A DNA stretch of 64,000 bases from an uncultured Gammaproteobacteria bacterium (GCA_913020715.1 CAJVZH010000004.1:44599-108598); one strand, 5' to 3'. Counted from the first letter of the stretch, positions 20,208 to 28,676 are shown. A program made the numbers and translations. Notes: generated by a model from the sequence alone, not told the origin.

Positions 20208-22148
20208 CTAAGACGCTCTTCTGCGGCGCCTAGCTTTGTTAATTTTTTGCTCTTTAATTGGCGATACACTGAATTTCATTGCATCAACAAAATAATCCTG
20301 GAATTTTGCTTCGCTGGCACTCTCAATTTTGATCACGTTGGCTACTGCATCAATAATTTTTTTGCGGTTTCCGACGTCTAGCAACGCCATGCTTGCGCCG
20401 ATACCCGCCGCGTTTCCAACAGAAGTAATCACCTCCTCTGTGGCGCTCGGAATAATTTCTAATAAAGCCACATATCGTGCATCAAGATGCGCGCCAAAAG
20501 CGCCTGCCAAAAGCACATGCTCAAACTCTGTGCACTTTTGATAGTCCATCAATAGGCTCACGCCTGCTGAAAGTGCTGCTTTTGCTAATTGAATGGAGCG
20601 TATATCAACTTGCTCAATATAAATCGATTGCTCGCCTTGATCAACGAGCAAAAATCTTGTGGTATTGCCAATTTTTGAGAAGCGCTCCGGCGCACTAGAC
20701 TGAACGAAAAGTCCGCTTTGGTCAATAATACCAACCTCAGCAAAGCTGACAATCGCCTCGATAATCCCACTGCCGCAAATACCAACAGCCTTTTGTTTAA
20801 CTTTCTTAAAGTCTTCTTCGTCAGACCAAGCTTCCGTGCCAATCATTCTGTAGCGGACTTCAAGTGTGTCTTTGTCAATCCTAACCCGCTCAATAGCGCC
20901 GTGGGTTGCGCGAACACCTGAAGAAATTTCAGCACCCTCAAAGGCCGGCCCCGTTGGCGAAGAAGTGGCGTACACCTTGCCATTTTTAGCCAGCATAATT
21001 TCAGCATTAGTGCCAATATCTACCAACAAAGTGGTTTGGTTGTGCATGATGTGCATTTGGCTCAAATAAGCCGCTGCAGTGTCTGCACCCACATGGCCAG
21101 CGATCAATGGTAAAAACGAAATTCTTGTTTTCGCGTACAAATCAAGGCCCAACTCTTTGGCATCAATATCCAACCACTCACGGGTTGCCAAGGTAAATGG
21201 CGCCTGCCCTAATTCCACTGGCGAAAGCCCAAAGAAAAGATGGTGCATGATTGGATTGCCAACCAGTACAATTTCTAGCAATTTATCTCTGTCCAACTTA
21301 AGCTCGTCACAAGCCTCATGGAACATTTCTGTTAATTTAGTGCGCACAGCATCGGTGAGCTTTTTATCGCCGCCTTTGTTCATCATGACGTAGGAAACTC
21401 GAGACATCAAGTCTTCACCGTAGCGAATTTGCGGATTCATTGCGCTCGATTCAAACAGCAATTGTCCTGTTGCCAAGTCATATACATAGACCGCCAATGT
21501 GGTCGAGCCAATATCAACAGCTGCACCAATAATTTGATGCTCGCCTTGTGGATAAACAGCAACAACCTCTTTGTTGTCGCGCACAGCCACACTGAGAACG
21601 CCTTTGCTTTCATGGATTAGAGGTTGAAGCTCTCTAAGTAAACTAAAATCAAATGTCGCTTGAATATCTTGTTTTTGTAATTGCTCAAGTAAGTTTTCTG
21701 AGGCTGAAGGGTTTTCATCTAAAGTGGGCTCATCTAAAGTACACTTGACCAACTCAATAGTGGTCGAAATATTGTAATCTTGCTTGGCGTTTTTCTTACT
21801 TATGTAGGCCAAATGTTCTTGAGATTCTTCCGGTACATCAATAACCAAATCACCTTGAATGCAAGTTTGGCATGCGAGTCGCTTGCCTTGATATCTCGGA
21901 TTTTCTTCAATCAGCTGTCTTTCAAGTCGAGTAATGCCGCTAACATTTTCTGGCTTGCATTCAACGCCAAACTTCGAGTGCGTTCCTTCCGAAACCTCAA
22001 TCCAACATTGGTGGCATTGACCGTAGCCGCCGCATAATGAGCGAATTGCAACGCCCGCATCTTGGGCAACTTGCAACAGCGTATCACCAACTTCGCCCTT
22101 GTATTGGCGACCCGACGGTGTAAAACAAATTTGCTGAATATCGTCCAC
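20208..22148 (-). CDS. Ferredoxin-ASKHA reductive activator of corrinoid proteins (RACo/RamQ type, DUF4445)
   Basis: 646 residues. An N-terminal [2Fe-2S] ferredoxin domain (C39, C45, C48 in CGGYGQCHQC, and C93) is joined to an ASKHA ATPase-like domain starting at GAAVDIGSTTLAVYVYD (about residue 214) with a second phosphate loop in LLVDIGTNAEIML. Such proteins use ATP to reduce Co(II) corrinoid back to Co(I) after accidental oxidation. The C-terminus ends KARRRRRAS, an arginine tail like those of mttB and the methyl-THF methyltransferase. Two bases after the GFA gene. Its presence argues that the corrinoid system is used and repaired, which would matter in an oxygen-exposed cell. Confidence 0.87.
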   Translation of the reverse strand: MDDIQQICFTPSGRQYKGEVGDTLLQVAQDAGVAIRSLCGGYGQCHQCWIEVSEGTHSKFGVECKPENVSGITRLERQLIEENPRYQGKRLACQTCIQGDLVIDVPEESQEHLAYISKKNAKQDYNISTTIELVKCTLDEPTLDENPSASENLLEQLQKQDIQATFDFSLLRELQPLIHESKGVLSVAVRDNKEVVAVYPQGEHQIIGAAVDIGSTTLAVYVYDLATGQLLFESSAMNPQIRYGEDLMSRVSYVMMNKGGDKKLTDAVRTKLTEMFHEACDELKLDRDKLLEIVLVGNPIMHHLFFGLSPVELGQAPFTLATREWLDIDAKELGLDLYAKTRISFLPLIAGHVGADTAAAYLSQMHIMHNQTTLLVDIGTNAEIMLAKNGKVYATSSPTGPAFEGAEISSGVRATHGAIERVRIDKDTLEVRYRMIGTEAWSDEEDFKKVKQKAVGICGSGIIEAIVSFAEVGIIDQSGLFVQSSAPERFSKIGNTTRFLLVDQGEQSIYIEQVDIRSIQLAKAALSAGVSLLMDYQKCTEFEHVLLAGAFGAHLDARYVALLEIIPSATEEVITSVGNAAGIGASMALLDVGNRKKIIDAVANVIKIESASEAKFQDYFVDAMKFSVSPIKEQKINKARRRRRAS

Positions 22149-22150
22149 GA

Positions 22151-22564
22151 TTACTCGTCTCCCTTTATTTTGCTATTACCGTAACTTTCAAATTGCGGCT
22201 CGTTGGCATTAATTTCATAATAACAGCCTTTTTCCTCAGTGAAAATGTGGTGTCTAACGGCCAAGTCTTTGGCGTCATCAAGACTACCAGCTGTCACACT
22301 AATAGTTGGCCGAGTATCATTCTGCCAAAACATATGAGCCCCACAATTCTCACAAAAACCGTGACGCGATCCTTCATGTGTGTAGTGCCACTTAATCTCG
22401 CCACTGATTGTTATTTGATCTCTTTGCGCCTGACAAGCGGCCATATAGTGGCCTGTCATCTTGCGACATTGCTGACAATGGCAAAAGGACACATTCGCCA
22501 AATCAAACGCCTTATAAGTCGTTTGACCGCAAACACAAGATCCTTTGTACTCTATGCCAGCCAC
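22151..22564 (-). CDS. GFA/CENP-V-family zinc protein
   Basis: 137 residues, one GFA domain (family of the glutathione-dependent formaldehyde-activating enzyme). Zinc-binding cysteines are seen in GSCVCGQT near the start, in FCHCQQCRKMTG and in FCENCGAHMFW. The named activity is disputed for the family and many members have unknown roles. Its place inside the corrinoid methyl-transfer operon, between the methyl-THF methyltransferase and the activator, suggests handling of formaldehyde or a thiol adduct formed from methylene-THF, but this is inference. Confidence 0.8.
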   Translation of the reverse strand: MAGIEYKGSCVCGQTTYKAFDLANVSFCHCQQCRKMTGHYMAACQAQRDQITISGEIKWHYTHEGSRHGFCENCGAHMFWQNDTRPTISVTAGSLDDAKDLAVRHHIFTEEKGCYYEINANEPQFESYGNSKIKGDE

Positions 22565-22573
22565 CTCTAATCC

Positions 22574-23470
22574 TTATGCGCGCCTTCTGCGACGACGACC
22601 CTCTCTACCTTCTTCGCCTTCTGCTGCAGGTTCTTTGTATGCTTTAATCCAGGCAGTACAACCGTCATCAACACCGGTTAATACATCTGCCGCTCTGATT
22701 GCTTGCACCAATTCGCCGTGCAATGGATTAACGATTGCTGACGTCATTCCAGCCACGATTGACATCGGTAAAAATGCGTTATTGATGCCGTTGCGTTGAG
22801 GCAAGCCGAAGCTCACATTGGATGCACCACAAGTCGTATTTACCTTGAGCTCGGCGCGCAAACGTCGAACCAAATCAAACACTTGATTGCCCGCTTGTGA
22901 AATAGCGCCAATCGGCATAACTAACGGATCCACCACAACGTCTTCAGGCTTAATGCCGTAATCCGCTGCATGTTCAACTATTTTCTTTGCCACCAAAAAA
23001 CGCTCATTTGGATCTTGCTTAATGCCAGACTCATCGTTCGAGATTGCAACCACTGCTGCGCCGTATTTTTTTACCAAAGGCAAAACACGCTCTAAAACTT
23101 CAGTCTCACCAGTTGTTGAATTCACCAGTGCACGGCCATCATAAGCCGCGAGGCCAGATTCAAGCGCCTCAATAATAGATGAATCAATACATAAAGGCAC
23201 ATCGACTTCCGCTTGAACTCGACGAATAGCTTCCGCTAGAATTGCGGGCTCGTCAGCCAGTGGAATACCGGCATTAATATCCAACATTTGTGCGCCAGCC
23301 TCTACTTGGGCAATAGCGTCTGCTACAACGCGTGAATAATCACCATTTTTCATCTCTTCGGCGAGAATTTTTCTGCCTGTAGGATTGATGCGTTCGCCAA
23401 TCATAACAAAAGGATGGCCGAAACCAATGGTCACTTCTTTCTTTGCTGACGATAAAGTTGTTGTTGTCAT
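22574..23470 (-). CDS. Methyltetrahydrofolate:corrinoid methyltransferase (DHPS-like, AcsE/MtgA type)
   Basis: 298 residues with the dihydropteroate-synthase-like barrel: MIGERINPTGRK, the pterin-binding ML-DINAGIPLADEPA segment, CIDSSIIEALESGL, and NSTTGETEVLERVLP. Such enzymes move the methyl group between a corrinoid protein and THF; here it would make methyl-THF from the methyl-corrinoid formed by MttB. The C-terminus, after a short acidic stretch, ends GREGRRRRRRA, an arginine tail not expected in the core fold. Twenty-three bases after metF and nine before the GFA gene. Confidence 0.88.
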   Translation of the reverse strand: MTTTTLSSAKKEVTIGFGHPFVMIGERINPTGRKILAEEMKNGDYSRVVADAIAQVEAGAQMLDINAGIPLADEPAILAEAIRRVQAEVDVPLCIDSSIIEALESGLAAYDGRALVNSTTGETEVLERVLPLVKKYGAAVVAISNDESGIKQDPNERFLVAKKIVEHAADYGIKPEDVVVDPLVMPIGAISQAGNQVFDLVRRLRAELKVNTTCGASNVSFGLPQRNGINNAFLPMSIVAGMTSAIVNPLHGELVQAIRAADVLTGVDDGCTAWIKAYKEPAAEGEEGREGRRRRRRA

Positions 23471-23493
23471 TTCTTTCTTACTCCGTAAACTAA

Positions 23494-24510
23494 TTAATAC
23501 TCATTCCTAGGTGCCCAAGGCTTTCTGTCACCAAGAACACCTGAATCTTTAACCATCTCTGCGACAAACTGTTCTTGCTTGTACGCCATCACATGTACGC
23601 CACTAACACCCTCAAGTTCTTTAACTTGCTGCATTAGCTCAACGCAAATCTTTTGTCCTTCTTTTTTCTGATTTTCTGCACCCGAAAGTCGCTTGATAAT
23701 ACTGTCTGGAATATGAACGCCAGGCACATTAGAGCGAAGCCACTTTGCTGTATTGGCAGAAGCCAAGGTGCCCACGCCTGGCAATATAAACGCGCGCTCG
23801 GTTAAGCCTCTATCGACGGCTTCCGACATAAAGTCTTTTAACATCGGCATGTCAAAGCAATACTGTGTTTGGATAAACTGCGCGCCGGCATCGATCTTTT
23901 TTTCCATTTGCGACACGCGAGATTTAACGGGCGGGACAAACGGGTTAATTGTGCTACCAGCAAACATTGCAGGAGCCTCAGTCAACTTTCTGCCGCTGAG
24001 CAGTGTCGACTCGTCTCGCATTTTTTGAATGGTTGTCAACAATGAAATACTGTCCAAATCAAAAACGCGTTTCGCTTCAGGCTGATCGCCCGCACTGACA
24101 TCGTCACCGGTTAACGCCAGCACATTACACACGCCCATCGCCGCCGCACCCAAAATATCGCCTTGAATGGCAATTCGATTTTTGTCCCTGCAAGAAATTT
24201 GCAAAATCGGCGAATAGCCAATATGCGCAAGCAACGCACATACAGCAACACTCGACATATGACAATTCGCGCCCGAGCCATCAGTAGCATTAATCGCATC
24301 AACTGCGTGATCAAACATTGCCGCCTCGTGAAAAACCTCGGTGCGATCGGCAGAATCCGGTGGCGCCAATTCTGTCGTTACAGCAAATTCACCGCGCTTT
24401 AGAACGCGCTCAAACCTTCCACGTGAAACATGATTGTCCAATTGCGACAATGGGTTACCCGGGTGGTAAACGTATTCCGGATTAATTTTGATTGATTCGT
24501 CGGATACCAT
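23494..24510 (-). CDS. metF: Methylenetetrahydrofolate reductase, MetF type
   Basis: 338 residues. Interconverts 5-methyl-THF and 5,10-methylene-THF on FAD. Seen: FAVTTELAPPDSAD near the N-terminus, the folate-binding region NCHMSSVAVCALLAHIG, NVLALTGDDVSAGDQ and QFIQTQYCFDM. It is paired with metV two bases upstream, the MetVF arrangement of acetogens and other corrinoid methyl users. In this operon the likely direction is oxidation of methyl-THF made from a methylated amine. A separate biosynthetic MetF may exist elsewhere. Confidence 0.88.
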   Translation of the reverse strand: MVSDESIKINPEYVYHPGNPLSQLDNHVSRGRFERVLKRGEFAVTTELAPPDSADRTEVFHEAAMFDHAVDAINATDGSGANCHMSSVAVCALLAHIGYSPILQISCRDKNRIAIQGDILGAAAMGVCNVLALTGDDVSAGDQPEAKRVFDLDSISLLTTIQKMRDESTLLSGRKLTEAPAMFAGSTINPFVPPVKSRVSQMEKKIDAGAQFIQTQYCFDMPMLKDFMSEAVDRGLTERAFILPGVGTLASANTAKWLRSNVPGVHIPDSIIKRLSGAENQKKEGQKICVELMQQVKELEGVSGVHVMAYKQEQFVAEMVKDSGVLGDRKPWAPRNEY

Positions 24511-24512
24511 TG

Positions 24513-24965
24513 CTATTTCGCCTTAACGTCTTCGTTTGCCAATCGAATCCAAGCGCTCGAACCTTTGTGTTCGTTATTTACAGCAAATTGAATTTCTTGG
24601 ATTTTATGGTTGTGTTTCATTTTTGTTGAGCCATTCCAAGCCTCAACCCAAACACACTTCATCTCAGGCTTCACTTCGCAATTACCATTAGCGCGAACAC
24701 CACCGCAAGGGCCATTTCGCAAAGTTTTTGGGCAGTTCATTGGGCAGGTCATACCTGTTGTTGACAATACACAATTGCCACACATTTGACAGTCAAATAG
24801 AAAACCTTTGGTTTTCTTTTCAGCCCAAGTAATCGGCTTGTCAAGCTTACCCTTAACGATTTTACTCAACACCCTAAGAGACGCCAAAATAACAGGCGAC
24901 GAAGCGTTATACATCGCCTCATAAGCTCTCGCATGTTTGCTGGCAAATAGTCTTGCTTTATACAT
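24513..24965 (-). CDS. metV: MetV-like methylenetetrahydrofolate reductase C-terminal-domain protein
   Basis: 150 residues with eight cysteines in a compact block: C59, C62, C65, C74, C78, C87, C96 and C104 (CQMCGNCVL, TCPMNCPKTLRNGPCGG). This is the MTHFR_C type of protein that partners MetF in MetVF complexes and binds metal, probably an Fe-S cluster. It would carry electrons to or from MetF so that methyl-THF oxidation need not use NAD directly. One base pair separates it from neither neighbour: the DUF1638 gene ends at the preceding base and metF begins two bases after. Confidence 0.8.
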   Translation of the reverse strand: MYKARLFASKHARAYEAMYNASSPVILASLRVLSKIVKGKLDKPITWAEKKTKGFLFDCQMCGNCVLSTTGMTCPMNCPKTLRNGPCGGVRANGNCEVKPEMKCVWVEAWNGSTKMKHNHKIQEIQFAVNNEHKGSSAWIRLANEDVKAK

Positions 24966-25592
24966 CTAATTCTCTTCGCTTGCCAATGGCATTATTTCAA
25001 TATCATCAAAGACACAATCCAAATAACCCGTGCCTACCAATTTATATTCGTACTTAAAACCCCAGTCTTTTGCATACTGTGCAGCCTCTTTTTGCCACTG
25101 TTCATTTTCTGTTTGTGCCAAATACACCAATTTTTTATAATTGGCAAAATAAACATCAAATAGCTCAGGGTAGCGATCCAAGCCCATGCCTTTAATCATG
25201 AGCCTTTTAAAATTCTTGACCAAATAATCGGTTAGGTAGAATGTACCCAACTCCTGCTCAGCCATTTCGTGAAAAGCTTCAGAACCGGCAAAAAACTCGT
25301 AACAATGAGCGCCGCCGATGCGTTTTGCCTGATATTTTTCGATTACCCTATCGAGCGCTCCACCCGTGCCACAATCAGCATAAGCGATATAAACATCTTC
25401 ATAAAGATTGCCATGCTTAGCTAAATAATCATCCACCCCTGGGGCGATCAATTGCGGCTTGTTGTGCCAACTTGCAGGCAAGCACTGTAATTTAACTTTG
25501 TCTGATAAACCCGGATTTTGTTCAATAAGCCGCAAAAGATCGTAAACGAGCGCTCCGCAGCCAAGAACAAGTCGTTTTTTATCTGTGTTCAC
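24966..25592 (-). CDS. DUF1638 protein
   Basis: 208 residues, recognised as DUF1638 by LVLGCGALVYDL at the start, LQCLPASWHNKPQLI, and VYIAYADCGTGGALD in the middle, with conserved cysteines (C12, C37, C74). No biochemical function is established to my knowledge. Genes of this family often sit next to corrinoid proteins and MttB-like methyltransferases, as here, where it overlaps the end of the corrinoid gene by 14 bases. A role in loading, repairing or chaperoning the corrinoid is plausible but unproven. Confidence 0.8.
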   Translation of the reverse strand: MNTDKKRLVLGCGALVYDLLRLIEQNPGLSDKVKLQCLPASWHNKPQLIAPGVDDYLAKHGNLYEDVYIAYADCGTGGALDRVIEKYQAKRIGGAHCYEFFAGSEAFHEMAEQELGTFYLTDYLVKNFKRLMIKGMGLDRYPELFDVYFANYKKLVYLAQTENEQWQKEAAQYAKDWGFKYEYKLVGTGYLDCVFDDIEIMPLASEEN

Positions 25593-26286
25593 GCTTGTTC
25601 ATCGAGTCACGTACGTGAGTCTCAGCCATTTCCGCACTTCGAGCAGCATCACGACCGTAAGCCGGCACGCCAATTGCGTCTGCGAACTCTTGGTTGAGTG
25701 GTGCACCGCCACACATCATATGAATGTCTTTACGCAAACCGCGTTTTTCAAATTCCTCTGAAACAACGCCCATGTATGGCATTGTTGTTGTCAATAGAGC
25801 TGACATGCCAACAATTACTGGCTGATGCTTATCAACAGCTTCAAGATAGTTTTCTACAGGGTTATTGATACCCAGGTCGATCACTTCAAAACCAGCACCT
25901 TCAAGCATCATGCCTACAAGGTTTTTGCCAATATCGTGGATATCACCTTTAACCGTGCCAATAACAAACTTGCCTAAAGAAGTGTCTTCTGCGGCTTCTG
26001 CAAGGATTGGACGGAGAATCTTCATACCACCTTTCATCGCGCCCGCACATTTAAGCACTTCGGGCACAAACAGGATGCCGTCTCTAAAGTCCACACCAAC
26101 GATTTTCATGCCGCCAACCAAGGCGTCACCCAAAACATCATTCGCATCCCAGCCACGAGAGAGTAAAATCTCCGTACCTTCAGTTACTTCGTCGGCTAAC
26201 CCATCGTATAAATCATCTTGAATTTGCTCAACAAGATCTTTATCATCAAGTTCGTTTAGATCGAAATCGTCTTCTTCACTCATCAC
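25579..26286 (-). CDS. Methyl-carrying corrinoid protein (MtbC/MttC type)
   Basis: 235 residues. A helical cap domain (about residues 18-100) precedes the B12-binding Rossmann domain with the DxHxxG motif KGDIHDIGKN, where H117 is the lower cobalt ligand. It carries methyl groups between MttB and the methyl-THF methyltransferase. The first 28 residues hold 13 acidic residues and a single lysine, an unusual tail opposite in charge to the arginine tails of its three partners. First gene of the operon; a good promoter lies 38-66 bases upstream. Either of two adjacent ATGs may start it. Confidence 0.9.
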   Translation of the reverse strand: MMSEEDDFDLNELDDKDLVEQIQDDLYDGLADEVTEGTEILLSRGWDANDVLGDALVGGMKIVGVDFRDGILFVPEVLKCAGAMKGGMKILRPILAEAAEDTSLGKFVIGTVKGDIHDIGKNLVGMMLEGAGFEVIDLGINNPVENYLEAVDKHQPVIVGMSALLTTTMPYMGVVSEEFEKRGLRKDIHMMCGGAPLNQEFADAIGVPAYGRDAARSAEMAETHVRDSMNKREHR

Positions 26287-26323
26287 GGCCCCTTAAATTA
26301 TTATTACTAATGTAAAAAATGTA

Positions 26324-26352
26324 ATTTAACCGCGGACGATTTTTAAAGTCAA
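26324..26352 (-). promoter_or_regulatory. promoter of the corrinoid methyl-transfer operon
   Basis: On the minus strand TTGACT, a 17-base spacer and TTAAAT, followed by an AAGGGGC ribosome site before the corrinoid gene. Good sigma-70 spacing. It would drive the eight genes down to mttB. Confidence 0.55.
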
Positions 26353-26377
26353 CCGATATTTCTAACTGCTAAAAATC

Positions 26378-26423
26378 GGATTTCTCGATGGCAATTTTTT
26401 ACGTAGAGAAATAACCGAAATCC
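26378..26423. repeat. inverted repeat upstream of the corrinoid operon promoter
   Basis: GGATTTC (26378-26384) and its complement GAAATCC (26417-26423), with nested TTTCTC/GAGAAA, lie directly upstream of the -35 at 26347-26352. Placement fits an activator or looping repressor site, but seven-base arms may be chance in AT-rich DNA. The rest of the 274-base gap (26287-26560) holds no gene. Confidence 0.3.
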
Positions 26424-26560
26424 TTTTGTATATCAACGCAATAGATGATATTTCAATTAGACTTTTAATCGTACAAAATTCAACCTATTCACGCCATATT
26501 GAATGTATTTATTCGGCTATTTGTATAATGAAATGACTTGCGCAATCTTTGCTCGCTTCA

Positions 26561-27859
26561 CTACGATACACGGACAATGACCTCTGTACCCCCGCCGGTG
26601 CGATCGCACACTTCAATTGTCCAATCGTATTGCCTTGCGATTTGATTAACAATTGCCAAGCCAAGCCCTGTGCCACCCGTGGAGATATTTCTTGACCCCT
26701 CCAAGCGGTAAAAAGGTTGAAAAATCGCCTCTTTTTGCTCATCAGGAATACCCGTACCCCTATCCAAAATTGAAATTTCTAAAGCACCACCATCACCTTT
26801 CCAACAAACTTCAACGGCCTTATCATCGCCATACCTCAACGCATTACTGAGGATGTTTACCACAACAGCGCGAAGCGCATAAGTTGAGGTTGTTATTACA
26901 ACATCTTCATCACCGCTCGACATCACTTGTTGATCCGTGTCGAAAGTGAGCTCTGCAATCACATCGTTCAGCAGCTCAGAAAATACAATACTCTCTGTAC
27001 CGCTCTTATCAAGACTGCGAGTTAACGACAAGTACTGAGTAACAATGCGCTCAATGTCTCGGTGAACATTGCGCAGCTCTCCTTGCAATTCATCATCGGT
27101 CTCTTTCGGTAACATCTCGGTTACCAATGCCAGTCTTGTCAGTGGCGTACGAATATCGTGAGAAATGCCAGAAAGTAAAACAGTTCGGTTCTCCAATAAG
27201 TCGTGGACATCCCTAGACATTTGGTTAAATGCTTTGGCAGTATCAGAGAATTCTTGCAGCCCTGATTCTTCTAAAGGTTCTGGCTTTTGACCACGACCGA
27301 TAGTTTTTGCGGCAACGGCCATTTTCTCCAACGGTCTGGTTATTTTTTTCATCAGATAAAGACTGGCAAGAATGGCGATGAGTGCAATAGCCCCCATAAT
27401 CATAATAGCGACTTTTGGTATAAGCCCCTCAGGCCTGCGCTTATTTATTACCCCTAACCGAATATGCTGGCCCTCGAGTGTCATTTCAAGCCAATATCGT
27501 TCCGATCTATCAGCCTGCTTCACAACGCGAACCGGACTGCCAATTTGCTCAGATACTTGTCTGGCAACTACCCGGTAATACAAGGGTATCGCTCCAGATT
27601 TATCAAGATGTTCATTACCTCTGCCAAGTATCAAATGGTCTTGGTACTTGAGTCTTCGGGCAAATGCTTTTTTACTGTCTTCGGGCAAATCAACGTAAGT
27701 TTGAGCAGTCAAAACAATCAAGGATGCAAGTTCGCCAGCACGCTCTTGATCGTTGGTGTCTTTCATATAATAACTGCCAACCGCGACTGACAGCACTTGT
27801 AACAACAACAGTGCGCTTGAAATGATGATGGCAATTTTAACAAACAACGTTTTACGCAT
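26561..27859 (-). CDS. EnvZ-type sensor histidine kinase
   Basis: 432 residues. Two membrane helices (about 7-27 and 150-170) bracket a periplasmic sensor of about 120 residues; a HAMP linker follows. The H-box SGISHDIRTPLTRLALVTEM has H234, and the ATPase domain has the N-box NILSNALRYGD, DRGTGIPDEQ, FQPFYR and GGTGLGLAIV. The H-box region resembles EnvZ rather than RstB. The start codon overlaps the stop of the response regulator gene, so the two are coupled. Signal sensed is unknown; the neighbouring efflux and secreted genes suggest envelope stress or toxic compounds. Confidence 0.9.
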   Translation of the reverse strand: MRKTLFVKIAIIISSALLLLQVLSVAVGSYYMKDTNDQERAGELASLIVLTAQTYVDLPEDSKKAFARRLKYQDHLILGRGNEHLDKSGAIPLYYRVVARQVSEQIGSPVRVVKQADRSERYWLEMTLEGQHIRLGVINKRRPEGLIPKVAIMIMGAIALIAILASLYLMKKITRPLEKMAVAAKTIGRGQKPEPLEESGLQEFSDTAKAFNQMSRDVHDLLENRTVLLSGISHDIRTPLTRLALVTEMLPKETDDELQGELRNVHRDIERIVTQYLSLTRSLDKSGTESIVFSELLNDVIAELTFDTDQQVMSSGDEDVVITTSTYALRAVVVNILSNALRYGDDKAVEVCWKGDGGALEISILDRGTGIPDEQKEAIFQPFYRLEGSRNISTGGTGLGLAIVNQIARQYDWTIEVCDRTGGGTEVIVRVS

Positions 27860-28578
27860 TATTCGCCACTCCCTCTTGGGGTAAAGCGATAGCCAATGCC
27901 GCGTGCTGTGCGAATAAACTGAGGCGATGCTGGATCCGATTCAATCTTTTTACGCAACCGAGTAACCCTAACATCGACAGAGCGGTCAAATGGATCACGA
28001 TCGATGCCGCTAAGTTGATTCAAAATAAAATCACGGCTGAGTGGCTGATTCGGCTTTTCAATAAACAGTTGCAACAAGCCTATGTCGGAGTATCCCAACT
28101 CAATCTCTTTGCCAGAGTGTGTGAGTATTAGTGATTTTTTATTAAATTGGTATTCACCGAAGAATACAACTTCATCGCTAGAGTCGTCAACATTTTGATA
28201 ATTTGCTCGTCTTAGTAATGAATGTATTCGCGCCAATAATTCTCTAGGGTTAAACGGCTTAGCAAGATAATCATCCGCACCCACTTCAAGTCCAATAATA
28301 CGATCAATTTCATCGCCCTTAGCGGTCAACATAATAATAGGAATATTTGAGCCGGCCCTGAGGCGTCTAGCAATTGATAGGCCGTCTTCACCTGGCAACA
28401 TCAAATCGAGTACAATCAAATTTGCACTATTAATCTCAAGCCACGCATCCATCTCAATTGCACTACCGACCGATTCACTGTCCAATTCTTGATCTTCAAG
28501 GTAACGCACCAACATCCGGCAAATACCGGGGTCGTCATCCACAATAAGTATCAAAGGCGGTTTGTTTGTTGCGCTCAT
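27859..28578 (-). CDS. OmpR-type response regulator
   Basis: 239 residues, exactly the length of OmpR. Receiver domain with the acidic pocket DDD (14-16), phosphorylated aspartate about D58 in NLIVLDLMLPGEDG, and the switch lysine in DDYLAKPFNP. A winged-helix DNA-binding domain ends with VTRLRKKIESDP and ARGIGYRFTP. It is transcribed away from the 28746 gene, and the shared intergenic region holds an array of phased GTTACA boxes, which suggests it controls that gene and perhaps itself. Confidence 0.93.
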   Translation of the reverse strand: MSATNKPPLILIVDDDPGICRMLVRYLEDQELDSESVGSAIEMDAWLEINSANLIVLDLMLPGEDGLSIARRLRAGSNIPIIMLTAKGDEIDRIIGLEVGADDYLAKPFNPRELLARIHSLLRRANYQNVDDSSDEVVFFGEYQFNKKSLILTHSGKEIELGYSDIGLLQLFIEKPNQPLSRDFILNQLSGIDRDPFDRSVDVRVTRLRKKIESDPASPQFIRTARGIGYRFTPRGSGE

Positions 28579-28616
28579 AGCGCCAAATTATACGTCAGCG
28601 AACCACTCTCGCCTCA

Positions 28617-28676
28617 TTGTTACATTGTGTTACAAATCGATACAGATTGTTACACCACGGAAAAGTCCTTGTTACA
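28617..28676 (+). promoter_or_regulatory. array of five GTTACA-like boxes, presumed OmpR-type operator
   Basis: Boxes start at 28617, 28627, 28637 and 28647 (TTGTTACA, GTGTTACA, TCGATACA, TTGTTACA), exactly 10 bp apart, and a fifth TTGTTACA starts 22 bp later at 28669. One helical turn per box is what dimers of OmpR-family regulators need when binding head to tail. A TAACAT at 28686 may be the -10. The same layout recurs at 33726-33785. Confidence 0.6.

Noticed and set aside
28618..28634. RstA box (TACATNTNGTTACA) considered as the identity of the GTTACA array
   Set aside because: One mismatch in the first pair, and the regulator and kinase look more like OmpR/EnvZ than RstA/RstB; the 10-bp array form is better described by itself.
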